Source: Streptomyces virginiae
GTDB taxonomy: Bacteria > Actinomycetota > Actinomycetes > Streptomycetales > Streptomycetaceae
DNA: 64,000 nt
Assembly (NCBI RefSeq): GCF_000720455.1
Contig: NZ_JOAK01000005.1
Coordinates: 124,001 to 188,000 of the forward strand
Reading direction: 5' to 3'
The position numbers and the translations under genes were made by a program. Below, piece by piece: positions 44,150-51,740 of the stretch (the stretch's first letter is position 1; the number at the start of each line of letters is the position of its first letter). The notes under the pieces were generated by a model. It was not told where the DNA came from. It saw only the letters and a program-made list of their open reading frames with translations, and ran no database searches.

Positions 44150-44210
44150 CTGCGGGTGGCTGCCGGGCTCTGCCCGGACCCGCACCTCAAACGCCGGCGG
44201 GGCTGGAACG
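44150..44210. repeat. dispersed Streptomyces-type intergenic repeat
   Basis: The stretch with CCGGGC-TCT-GCCCGG (44163-44177) followed by ACCTCAAACGCCGGCGGGGC is, from memory, a sequence found between genes all over Streptomyces chromosomes. The rest of 44130-44426 is GC-rich, holds short open frames on both strands without family features, and I see no gene in it. Confidence 0.5.
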
Positions 44211-44426
44211 GTGCGGCCTGCTCTGCGAGCTGCTCGGCAGGGCCGGTCCGGGGGGCCGGGGCGGGCGGTGGGGCGGGGACGCGTAGGAGGGTCCCCGCAG
44301 GACGAGGCGCAACCACCGGGCACAACCGCGACATGCCCGGCCGCGCCGAGCCGAGGAGACCCTCGTACGGGGCACCGCCCCACACCGGGACACCGCCGAG
44401 CACCCCGCAGGGGCATGGCACGCGAA

Positions 44427-44457
44427 AGCGCCCCCGGCCGGATGGGCCGGGGGCGCT
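44427..44457 (-). terminator. terminator of the DUF3817/MTH1187 operon
   Basis: AGCGCCCCCGGCC (44427-44439) and GGCCGGGGGCGCT (44445-44457) form a perfect 13-bp stem with a 5-nt loop, 23 nt downstream of the MTH1187 stop; on the minus strand it is followed by TTTCG. Confidence 0.85.
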
Positions 44458-44480
44458 GGGGACGTACAGGGGGGCGGGGG

Positions 44481-44777
44481 TCAGCCCTGCCCGAGGTGGC
44501 GTTCCACCGTCTCGACCTTCGAGGTGATTCCGTCGGTGACGCCGGGTCGGATGTCGGCCTTCAGGATGAAGGAGACGCGCGGCGCCCGCTCCTCGACGGC
44601 GGCGACCGCACGCCGGATCACGTCCATGACCTCGTCCCACTCGCCTTCGACCGTCGTGAACATCGCGTCGGTGCGATGGGGCAGACCGGACTCGCGGACC
44701 ACCCGGACCGCGTCGGCGACGTACTCCCCGACCTCTTCACCGACACCCAGCGGGGTCACCGAGAACGCGACGATCAC
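44481..44777 (-). CDS. MTH1187/YkoF-like thiamine-binding domain protein
   Basis: 98 residues of the MTH1187 family (ferredoxin-like fold, proposed thiamine or thiamine-like ligand). Features: [56 protein letters not shown] and [10 protein letters not shown], matching the usual short length. GTG start at 44777 overlaps the stop of the upstream DUF3817 gene (GTGA), so they are co-translated. Ligand and partner are unproven. Confidence 0.9.
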   Translation of the reverse strand: MIVAFSVTPLGVGEEVGEYVADAVRVVRESGLPHRTDAMFTTVEGEWDEVMDVIRRAVAAVEERAPRVSFILKADIRPGVTDGITSKVETVERHLGQG

Positions 44778-45118
44778 GCCTGGGCCGCCTCACGGGCACG
44801 GGCCGCCACCACGCTGTCGGCCTCTTCCCGCTTGAGGAGCTTGTCGCCGTAGAGGCCGCCCAGGGGCACCACCGCGAGGACGAAGAACAACACGACCTTC
44901 TTGAAGGGCCACTTCGCCTTGTACCAGACGTCCAGCAGCAGCACCGCGTAGACCATGAACAGGAACGCGTGCAGCAGACCCAGCGGCAGCAACAGGTAGT
45001 CGATGTCCGAGACCCGGCTCAGCAGCGAGCCGAAGATCAGCAGGGCCGGGAACGACAGCGCCTCCGGCACGGAGACGAGGCGCAGGCGGTGCAGGGCGGA
45101 GGCGGTCTTGATGTCCAC
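44774..45118 (-). CDS. DUF3817 integral membrane protein (second copy)
   Basis: 114 residues with three hydrophobic segments: [43 protein letters not shown] and [16 protein letters not shown]. The HAFLFMVY...WYKAKW core parallels the copy at 37511-37840. GTG at 45118 has GAAGG 6 nt upstream. First gene of a two-gene operon with the MTH1187 protein. The ~186 bp between it and the divergent AIM24 genes hold both promoters. Confidence 0.85.
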   Translation of the reverse strand: MDIKTASALHRLRLVSVPEALSFPALLIFGSLLSRVSDIDYLLLPLGLLHAFLFMVYAVLLLDVWYKAKWPFKKVVLFFVLAVVPLGGLYGDKLLKREEADSVVAARAREAAQA

Positions 45119-45304
45119 GTGGAACCTTCGGGGTGGAGGCCAGGGTCGCCTCCAGTGTCTCAGCCGCTTTACGGGATCTTGACCCGGCCCCTCCCGCCCG
45201 GAGTGGGCCCGGATCGCACCGGTTTCACGCCCATACCGCCGAGGTGTGGCATATCTCGGCCACGGGCCCTGTTCGGGTCCGCCCGCTGCCGATAACGTCT
45301 TCCC

Positions 45305-45943
45305 GTGGCTCAGTTCCGACTCCAAGGCAGCAAGGTGCTGGCCGTCGACCTGACCGGGGACGCCGTGAAAGCGAAGAACGGCTCCATGGTCGCGTACGAC
45401 GGGCAGATGGCCTTCAAGAAGATGACCGGCGGCGGCGAAGGCCTCCGCGGCATGGTGACCCGCCGGCTGACCGGCGAACAGATGACGGTGATGGAAGTGC
45501 AGGGGCACGGCACCTGCTTCTTCGCCGACCGCGCAAGTGAGATCAATCTGGTCAATCTGCGCGGCGAGAAGCTCTACGTCGAGTCCAGCAACCTGCTGTG
45601 CACCGACGCCGGTCTGCGCACCGGCACCACCTTCACCGGGCTGCGCGGCGCCTCGACGGGCAACGGCCTGTTCACCACGACGGTCGAGGGCTCGGGCCAG
45701 GCGGCCATCATCTCCGACGGTCCGGCCGTGGTGCTGCGCGTGAGCGCCCAGTACCCGCTGTCCGTCGACCCGGGGGCGTACATCGCGCACACCGGCAACC
45801 TCCAGCAGTCCTTCCAGTCCGGTGTGACCTTCCGCACACTGATCGGCGAGGGGTCCGGCGAGGCCTTCCAGATCCGCTTCGAGGGCGAGGGCCTGGTCTA
45901 CGTGCAGCCCAGCGAGCGCAACACCATCGGGGGCGACGTCTGA
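45305..45943 (+). CDS. AIM24 family protein, first of three
   Basis: 212-residue AIM24 (TRAP-like beta fold) protein beginning with GTG. Features: FRLQGSKVLAVDLTGDAVKAKNGSMVAYDGQMAFKK, GLFTTTVEGSGQAAIISDGPAVVL, LSVDPGAYIAHTGNLQQ and GSGEAFQIRFEGEGLVYVQPS. No signal peptide or Shine-Dalgarno; TAACGT six bases before the start may be a -10 of a leaderless message. Its stop overlaps the next AIM24 start in TGATG. Role in bacteria is not established. Confidence 0.88.
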   Translation: MAQFRLQGSKVLAVDLTGDAVKAKNGSMVAYDGQMAFKKMTGGGEGLRGMVTRRLTGEQMTVMEVQGHGTCFFADRASEINLVNLRGEKLYVESSNLLCTDAGLRTGTTFTGLRGASTGNGLFTTTVEGSGQAAIISDGPAVVLRVSAQYPLSVDPGAYIAHTGNLQQSFQSGVTFRTLIGEGSGEAFQIRFEGEGLVYVQPSERNTIGGDV

Positions 45944-46593
45944 TGCCGTTCCGCGAAATCAACTCGAAGATGGTCGAGGCCCAGGTGATCCCGGGCCAGA
46001 GGATGTTCAGCCAGCGCGGCGCGATGCTCGCGTACCGCGGCGACGTCTCCTTCACCCCGAGCCTGACGGGCGGTCAGGGCGGGGTCATGGGCATGATCGG
46101 GCGCCGCGTGGCGAACGAACAGACCCCGCTGATGACGGTCGAGGGCAGCGGCACGGTGATGTTCGGCCACGGCGGCCACCACATCCAGGTGATCAACCTG
46201 ACCGGCGAGACCCTCTACGTCGAGGCCGACCGGCTGCTCGCCTTCGACGGCACCCTGCAGCAGGGCACGATGTTCATGGGCTCGCAGGGCGGGGTCATGG
46301 GCATGGTCCGCGGCCAGGTGACCGGCCAGGGCCTGTTCACCACCACCCTCAAGGGCCACGGCTCGGTCGCCGTGATGGCCCACGGCGGGGTCATCGAACT
46401 CCCCATCACCCCGAACCGGCCGGTCCACGTGGACCCGCAGGCCTACGTGGCCCACCACGGGGACGTCAGGAACAAGCTCTCCACCGCCCTCGGGTGGCGG
46501 GACATGGTGGGGCGCGGCTCGGGCGAGGCGTTCCAGCTGGAACTGTCCGGTCAGGGCGCGGTGTACGTACAGGCCTCCGAGGAGAAGCTGTGA
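45943..46593 (+). CDS. AIM24 family protein, second of three
   Basis: 216 residues, with the same architecture: REINSKMVEAQVIPGQRMFSQRGAMLAYRGDVSFTP, a Gly/Met-rich loop GGQGGVMGMIGRRV repeated later as GSQGGVMGMVRGQV, GLFTTTLKGHGSVAVMAHGG, HVDPQAYVAHHGDV and GSGEAFQLELSGQGAVYVQAS. The two GGVMGM loops resemble signatures of phage-shock/TerD-linked AIM24 proteins. It overlaps both neighbours (TGATG upstream, GTGA downstream), so the three products are likely made in fixed ratio. Confidence 0.9.
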   Translation: MPFREINSKMVEAQVIPGQRMFSQRGAMLAYRGDVSFTPSLTGGQGGVMGMIGRRVANEQTPLMTVEGSGTVMFGHGGHHIQVINLTGETLYVEADRLLAFDGTLQQGTMFMGSQGGVMGMVRGQVTGQGLFTTTLKGHGSVAVMAHGGVIELPITPNRPVHVDPQAYVAHHGDVRNKLSTALGWRDMVGRGSGEAFQLELSGQGAVYVQASEEKL

Positions 46594-47408
46594 ACTTTGG
46601 CCCCGTGATGGGCGGACCGGGCGGCCCGACGGTCTTCGACCCGTACACGCTGCCGTCCGACGACAACGTGAACGCGTACACCTTCTGCGTGGAGCTCAAG
46701 GGGAGCCAGTGGTTCCTGCAGAAGGGCAAGATGATCTCGTACTACGGGCGCATCGAGTTCAACGGCATCGGCAACGGACGCTTCGACCGCCTGCTGCGCA
46801 CCAGCTTCCACTCGCCGCTGCACGCCAGCGACTGGGTGGTCGCCGAGGGCCAGGGCAAGATGCTGCTGGCCGACCGGGCCTTCGACGTGAACTCGTACGA
46901 CCTGGACGACGGCAACCTGACGATCCGCTCGGGCAACCTGCTGGCGTACCAGCCCTCGCTCGCCCTGAAGCAGTCGATCGTCCCGGGCTTCCTGACGCTG
47001 ATCGGGACCGGGAAGTTCGTGGCGGCCTCCAACGGGCCGGTGGTGTTCATGGAGCCGCCGCTGCGCGTGGACCCCCAGGCGCTCGTCGGCTGGGCGGACT
47101 GCCCGTCCCCCTGTCACCATTACGATCACGGCTACATGTCCGGCGTGATGGGCGGACTGCGTTCACTGACCGGCATCGGGGGCACCTCGGGCGAGGAGCA
47201 CCAGTTCGAGTTCGTGGGAGCCGGCACTGTGCTCCTGCAGTCCTCGGAGATGCTGATGGCGGAGCAGTCGGTCGGCGCGGTGGGCGCCGGGGCGGCCACG
47301 GGCAACGCACAGGGCGTGCCGGGTGCCGGCCAGGGACCACTGGGGCAGATGGGCGTGCCTCGGATGCCGGGACAGCTGGGTGATCTCCAGCGGCGCCTGG
47401 GACTGTGA
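46590..47408 (+). CDS. AIM24 family protein, third of three
   Basis: 272 residues from the GTG overlapping the previous stop. The AIM24 core includes FCVELKGSQWFLQKGKMISYYGRIEF, VVAEGQGKMLLADRAFDVNSYDLDDGNLTIRSGNLLAYQ, VDPQALVGWADCPSPCHHYDHGY (the CxxxCHHxxH cluster could bind metal) and HQFEFVGAGTVLLQSSE. A Gly/Gln/Ala-rich C-tail of ~45 residues (VGAGAATGNAQGVPGAGQG) is extra relative to the other two. Divergence suggests a distinct subunit rather than a simple repeat. Confidence 0.88.
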   Translation: MNFGPVMGGPGGPTVFDPYTLPSDDNVNAYTFCVELKGSQWFLQKGKMISYYGRIEFNGIGNGRFDRLLRTSFHSPLHASDWVVAEGQGKMLLADRAFDVNSYDLDDGNLTIRSGNLLAYQPSLALKQSIVPGFLTLIGTGKFVAASNGPVVFMEPPLRVDPQALVGWADCPSPCHHYDHGYMSGVMGGLRSLTGIGGTSGEEHQFEFVGAGTVLLQSSEMLMAEQSVGAVGAGAATGNAQGVPGAGQGPLGQMGVPRMPGQLGDLQRRLGL

Positions 47409-47431
47409 CGGACGGCCGGGACTTTCGACCT

Positions 47432-47461
47432 TTGTACGCAATTCAACTTTTTAGGTAGAGT
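47432..47461 (+). promoter_or_regulatory. promoter of a leaderless marR transcript
   Basis: TTGTAC (47432-47437), 18-bp spacer, TAGAGT (47456-47461), then six bases to the ATG at 47468. No Shine-Dalgarno is present, consistent with leaderless initiation. Confidence 0.6.
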
Positions 47462-47467
47462 TCATTC

Positions 47468-47953
47468 ATGGAGACCATGGAGACCGAGACGGCCACGCGC
47501 TGGCTCACCGACGCGGAGCAGTGCGCCTGGCGCACCCACCTGGACGTCAGCAGGCTGCTCATGCACCAGCTGGAAAAGGATCTCCAGCCCTTCGGACTCA
47601 CCAACAACGACTACGAGATCCTCGTGAACCTCTCGGAGTCGCAGGACCACCGGATGCGGATGAGCGATCTCGCGACCGCCACCCTGCAGTCCAAGAGCCG
47701 GCTGTCGCACCAGATCACGCGCATGGAGACGGCGGGCCTGGTCCGCCGGGTCAACTGCGAGTCCGACCGCCGCGGCCTGTACGCGGTGCTCACCGACGAG
47801 GGCATGGAGACGATGCGGAAGGTCGCCCCGCACCACGTGGCGTCCGTCCGCCAGCACTTCATCGACCTGCTGCCGCCGGAGGCCCTGGCGGCGCTTCGCG
47901 CCTCGCTGACGCCGGTGGCGGAGCACCTGCGCGGCACCCGCGGGAAGGTCTGA
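47468..47953 (+). CDS. MarR family transcriptional regulator
   Basis: 161 residues: WRTHLDVSRLLMHQLEKDLQPFGLTNNDYEILVNLSE, then MRMSDLATATLQSKSRLSHQITRMETAGLV (recognition helix) and RRVNCESDRRGLYAVLTDEG (wing). Normal MarR length. The gene stands alone between the AIM24 cluster and a PepSY protein gene; no obvious divergent partner. Its promoter region has almost no space for a leader, so autorepression would require an operator overlapping -35/-10. Confidence 0.9.
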   Translation: METMETETATRWLTDAEQCAWRTHLDVSRLLMHQLEKDLQPFGLTNNDYEILVNLSESQDHRMRMSDLATATLQSKSRLSHQITRMETAGLVRRVNCESDRRGLYAVLTDEGMETMRKVAPHHVASVRQHFIDLLPPEALAALRASLTPVAEHLRGTRGKV

Positions 47954-48069
47954 GGGGGACGCTCGGCGCGCCCCGCGGGGCGGCAGGCCGGACAATGGGC
48001 GGTATCCGCCCGCTGCCGGCCGCCGCCGGGCAACTGTGAGCGCCATGGCCGGCCTGAGGAGGTCCTTCC

Positions 48070-48636
48070 ATGAAGCGCACCCGGTACGTCTCTGCGGCCG
48101 CGTCCGTCGTCCTGATCGTCGGCGGTCCGGTGACCGCCGCCGCCGCGATGTCCTCCGACGCGGCGAGAACCGTCACCGCGGCCCCCGCCCTGCGCGCCGA
48201 CGTGACGGCGCAGGGTGCTGCCGCGGCCGCCCTGAAGCACTACCCGGGCGTGATCGAGTCCCTCGACAAGGACGGCTCCGTCTGGCACGTCGACGTGATC
48301 AGCAAGGACGGCAAGGGCCACGCCGAGCTGGAGGTGTCCGCGAGCGGCGCCGTCACCGAGCAGAACCGGGACACCGACGAGAACGCCGGCGAGAACAAGG
48401 CCCTGGTCTCCGCCAAGGTCACCGCCGAAGGGGCGATGAAGGCGGCCCTCGCCGCCCACCCCGGTCAGGTCTGGTCCGTGCAGTGGGAGGACGGCGACGA
48501 CGGCAAGGCCCCCTACTGGGAGGTCGAGGTCAAATCCTCCGACGGCAAGACCTGGAACGCCCACGTGGACCACGCCACGGGCAAGGTGACCCAGTCCGGC
48601 TCGGACTCCGACTCGGACGACGACAACGACAACTGA
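48070..48636 (+). CDS. exported PepSY-domain protein
   Basis: 188 residues. Signal peptide RTRYVSAAASVVLIVGGPVTAAAAM, then two PepSY-like repeats: KHYPGVIESLDKDGSVWHVDVISKDGKGHAELEVSASGAV (about 55-95) and AAHPGQVWSVQWEDGDDGKAPYWEVEVKSSDGKTWNAHVDHATGKV (about 125-178). An acidic Ser/Asp tail (SGSDSDSDDDNDN) ends it. A strong TGAGGAGG precedes the ATG. PepSY proteins often inhibit or modulate secreted proteases; no protease gene is adjacent. Confidence 0.88.
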   Translation: MKRTRYVSAAASVVLIVGGPVTAAAAMSSDAARTVTAAPALRADVTAQGAAAAALKHYPGVIESLDKDGSVWHVDVISKDGKGHAELEVSASGAVTEQNRDTDENAGENKALVSAKVTAEGAMKAALAAHPGQVWSVQWEDGDDGKAPYWEVEVKSSDGKTWNAHVDHATGKVTQSGSDSDSDDDNDN

Positions 48637-48705
48637 CGCCGGCCCGCCCGCCCGGTCGCCCCGGCGGCCGGGCCCGCGCCCGTCCGCCGGCCCGCGCAGT
48701 CCCGC

Positions 48706-49668
48706 TCAGGACTCCGTCAGGGTCGCCAGGAGGGCGTCGGCCGCCGCGTACGGGTCCAGGTCGCCCTCGGCGACCCTGGCGGCCAGCGCGCCCAGGTGCG
48801 CGTCCCCGTGGACGTCCGCCATCCGCGCCCGCAGCGCCGTCACGGCGATCGTCTCGACCTCCCGCGCTGCCCGCGCCGCCCGCCGCTCGGCGAGCACCCC
48901 GCGTTCGTCCATCCACGCCCGGTGCTTCTCCAGCGCCTCGACGACCTCGTCGATGCCCTGGCCGCGGGCCGCGACCGTCTTCACGATCGGCGGCCGCCAG
49001 TCGTCGCGGCCGCGCGCCTCGCCCAGCCCCAGCATGTGGTTCAGCTCCCGGGCGGTCGCGTCCGCGCCGTCCCGGTCGGCCTTGTTGACCACGTACACGT
49101 CGCCGATCTCCAGGATGCCCGCCTTCGCGGCCTGGATCCCGTCGCCCATCCCGGGCGCGAGCAGCACCACCGAGGTGTCGGCCTGCGAGGCGATCTCCAC
49201 CTCCGACTGCCCGACGCCGACCGTCTCGACCAGGATCACGTCGCAGCCGGCCGCGTCCAGCACCCGGATCGCCTGCGGGGCGGCCCACGCGAGGCCGCCC
49301 AGGTGGCCGCGGGTGGCCATGGAACGGATGTAGACGCCCGGGTCCGAGGCGTGGTCCGACATCCGCACCCGGTCGCCGAGCAGCGCACCGCCCGAGAAGG
49401 GCGAGGACGGGTCGACGGCGAGGACGCCGACGCGCTTGCCGGCCTTGCGGTAGGCGGACACCAGCGCCGAGGTCGAGGTCGACTTGCCCACGCCCGGCGA
49501 GCCCGTCAGACCCACGACGTACGCCCCGCCCGTCAGCGGGGCCAGGGCGGCCATCACCTCGCGCAGCTGCGGGGACGCCCCCTCGACCAGCGAGATCAGC
49601 CGGGCCACCGCTCTCGGCCGGCCCTCCCGCGCCTGGGCCACCAGCTGGGGGACGTCCACCGCCGTCAT
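48706..49668 (-). CDS. meaB: methylmalonyl-CoA mutase-associated GTPase
   Basis: G3E-type GTPase that loads and protects adenosylcobalamin in acyl-CoA mutases. 320 residues with Walker A GLTGSPGVGKST (GSPGVGKS at 56-63), VGVLAVDPSSPFSGGALLGDRVRM, the Walker B-like DVILVETVGVGQSE and VVNKADRDGADA (NKxD for guanine). Complete and of typical length. Encoded upstream of nothing on its strand; the thiolase gene lies 129 bp away on the same strand. It may serve IcmA (35723-37423) or methylmalonyl-CoA mutase. Confidence 0.94.
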   Translation of the reverse strand: MTAVDVPQLVAQAREGRPRAVARLISLVEGASPQLREVMAALAPLTGGAYVVGLTGSPGVGKSTSTSALVSAYRKAGKRVGVLAVDPSSPFSGGALLGDRVRMSDHASDPGVYIRSMATRGHLGGLAWAAPQAIRVLDAAGCDVILVETVGVGQSEVEIASQADTSVVLLAPGMGDGIQAAKAGILEIGDVYVVNKADRDGADATARELNHMLGLGEARGRDDWRPPIVKTVAARGQGIDEVVEALEKHRAWMDERGVLAERRAARAAREVETIAVTALRARMADVHGDAHLGALAARVAEGDLDPYAAADALLATLTES

Positions 49669-49797
49669 CTGTGCTGCGCTCCTCGGTTCTTCGTACGGGA
49701 TGCGTGAGGGCCGCCGGGCCCGGGAAGGCGGGCCCGCGAGGCCCGGGGATCGGGGGCCGCCGCGGGCCCGGTCCGGGCCCGCGGCTGCCTGCCGTGC

Positions 49798-50997
49798 CTA
49801 CTTCGCGACGCGGACGATCAGCGCGTCACCCTGGCCGCCGCCGCCGCACAGCGCGGCCGCGCCGACCCCGCCGCCGCGGCGCTTCAGCTCCAGCGCCAGG
49901 TGCAGCACCACACGGGCGCCGGACATGCCGATCGGGTGGCCCAGGGCGATGGCGCCACCGTTGACGTTCACCTTTTCCGGGGTCACGCCCAGGTCCTTCA
50001 TTGACTGGACGGCGACCGCGGCGAAGGCCTCGTTGATCTCGATGAGGTCCAGGTCGGAAACCTCCAGGCCCTCCTTCTTCAGGGCGTGCAGGATCGCGTT
50101 GGACGGCTGCGACTGGAGGGAGTTGTCCGGGCCGGCCACGTTGCCGTGGGCGCCGATCTCCGCGATCCACTCCAGGCCGAGCTCCTCGGCCTTCGCCCTG
50201 CTCATCACGACCACGGCGGCCGCGCCGTCGCTGATCTGCGAGGAGGTGCCGGCGGTGATCGTGCCGTCCTTGGCGAAGGCGGGACGCAGCTTGCCGAGCG
50301 ACTCCACCGTGGTCTCGGGGCGGATGCCCTCGTCGGTGGAGAAGATCACCGGGTCGCCCTTGCGCTGCGGGATCTCGACCGGGGTGATCTCGGCCTCGAA
50401 GACGCCGTTCTTCTGGGCGGCGGCGGCGCGCTGGTGGGAGGTCGCGGCGAACTCGTCCTGCGGAGCGCGCTCGATGCCGAGGCGGGTGTTGTGCTTCTCG
50501 GTGGACTCGCCCATCGCGATGTTCTCGAAGGCGTCCGTGAGGCCGTCGTAGGCCATCGCGTCCAGCATCTCGATCGCGCCGTACTTGTAGCCCTCGCGGG
50601 ACTTGGGCAGCAGGTGCGGGGCGTTGGTCATCGACTCCTGGCCGCCCGCGACCACGATGTCGAACTCACCGGCGCGGATCAGCTGGTCGGCCAGCGCGAT
50701 CGCGTCCAGGCCCGAGAGGCACACCTTGTTGATCGTCAGGGCGGGGACGTTCATCGGGATGCCGGCCTTGACCGCCGCCTGGCGGGCGGGGATCTGGCCC
50801 GCGCCGGCCTGGAGCACCTGGCCCATGATCACGTACTGGACCTGGTCGCCGGAGATCCCGGCCCGCTCCAGCGCGGACTTGATGGCGAAGCCGCCGAGGT
50901 CGGCGCCCGAGAAGGACTTCAGCGAGCCGAGCAGCCGCCCCATGGGCGTGCGGGCCCCGGCGACGATCACGGAAGTGGTGTTGTTCGATCCGGACAT
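49798..50997 (-). CDS. acetyl-CoA C-acetyltransferase (thiolase)
   Basis: Condenses or cleaves acetoacetyl-CoA/3-ketoacyl-CoA. 399 residues with the acyl-enzyme Cys93 in [50 protein letters not shown] (catalytic His) and [17 protein letters not shown] (second Cys). Typical biosynthetic/degradative thiolase length. It faces away from the methylmalonyl-CoA epimerase gene, next to meaB, so these genes supply and channel short acyl-CoAs. Confidence 0.94.
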   Translation of the reverse strand: MSGSNNTTSVIVAGARTPMGRLLGSLKSFSGADLGGFAIKSALERAGISGDQVQYVIMGQVLQAGAGQIPARQAAVKAGIPMNVPALTINKVCLSGLDAIALADQLIRAGEFDIVVAGGQESMTNAPHLLPKSREGYKYGAIEMLDAMAYDGLTDAFENIAMGESTEKHNTRLGIERAPQDEFAATSHQRAAAAQKNGVFEAEITPVEIPQRKGDPVIFSTDEGIRPETTVESLGKLRPAFAKDGTITAGTSSQISDGAAAVVVMSRAKAEELGLEWIAEIGAHGNVAGPDNSLQSQPSNAILHALKKEGLEVSDLDLIEINEAFAAVAVQSMKDLGVTPEKVNVNGGAIALGHPIGMSGARVVLHLALELKRRGGGVGAAALCGGGGQGDALIVRVAK

Positions 50998-51132
50998 GAG
51001 GCACAGCCCCTTGGATGAGGAGTGAACGAGGGTTTACGTGAATGTACTGGGCGGTACCGCAGCGGTCACCGGGCTGCCGGTGTGATCGCGCGCACGTTGC
51101 GTGACGACCCCCTTCGGCGGTGCACTGTCCCC

Positions 51133-51561
51133 ATGCTGACAAGAATCGACCACATCGGGATCGCCTGCTTCGACCTGGACAAGACTGTCGAGTTCTACCG
51201 TGCCACGTACGGCTTCGAGGTGTTCCACACCGAGGTCAACGAGGAGCAGGGCGTCCGCGAGGCCATGTTGAAGATCAACGAAACCTCCGACGGCGGCGCC
51301 TCCTACATCCAGCTCCTGGAGCCCACCCGCGAGGACTCCGCGGTCGGCAAGTGGCTCGCCAAGAACGGCGAGGGCGTGCACCACATCGCCTTCGGCACCG
51401 AGGACGTCCACGGCGACTCGGAGGCCATCCGCGGCAAGGGCGTCCGCGTCCTCTACGACCAGCCCCGCACCGGTTCCATGGGGTCCTCGATCACCTTCCT
51501 GCACCCCAAGGACTGCCACGGAGTCCTGACCGAACTGGTCACGTCAAACCCTGACCACTGA
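51133..51561 (+). CDS. mce: methylmalonyl-CoA epimerase
   Basis: Interconverts (2R)- and (2S)-methylmalonyl-CoA. 142 residues of the glyoxalase/VOC fold with the metal ligands in RIDHIGIACFD (His7), YIQLLEP (Gln), GVHHIAFGTED (His) and VLTELV (Glu). ATG 51133 is chosen because the fold starts directly; the longer open frame adds 37 unrelated residues. There is no Shine-Dalgarno, and a leaderless start is possible (TGCACT six bases upstream). Links B12-dependent mutases with propionate and polyketide metabolism. Confidence 0.92.
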   Translation: MLTRIDHIGIACFDLDKTVEFYRATYGFEVFHTEVNEEQGVREAMLKINETSDGGASYIQLLEPTREDSAVGKWLAKNGEGVHHIAFGTEDVHGDSEAIRGKGVRVLYDQPRTGSMGSSITFLHPKDCHGVLTELVTSNPDH

Positions 51562-51740
51562 TGCCCCGATTCCCCGGCCGGTAGAGTGGCCATGGCTCGG
51601 CCGGGGTTCGGTGCGGAGAGGGTCGGGGCCTGTGACCCCTGCCCCGGTATCTGACACCATTCCCCCGGGGGCGTCGTTCAGCGGGCGAGCGATGCTCATT
51701 GGGAGTGAGCTTGCGACCAGGGGACGGATGGGACCGCGCT

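Noticed and set aside
44130..44426. Short open frames between the twin operators and the MTH1187 terminator
   Set aside because: They lack ribosome binding sites and family features, and part of the region is a common intergenic repeat.
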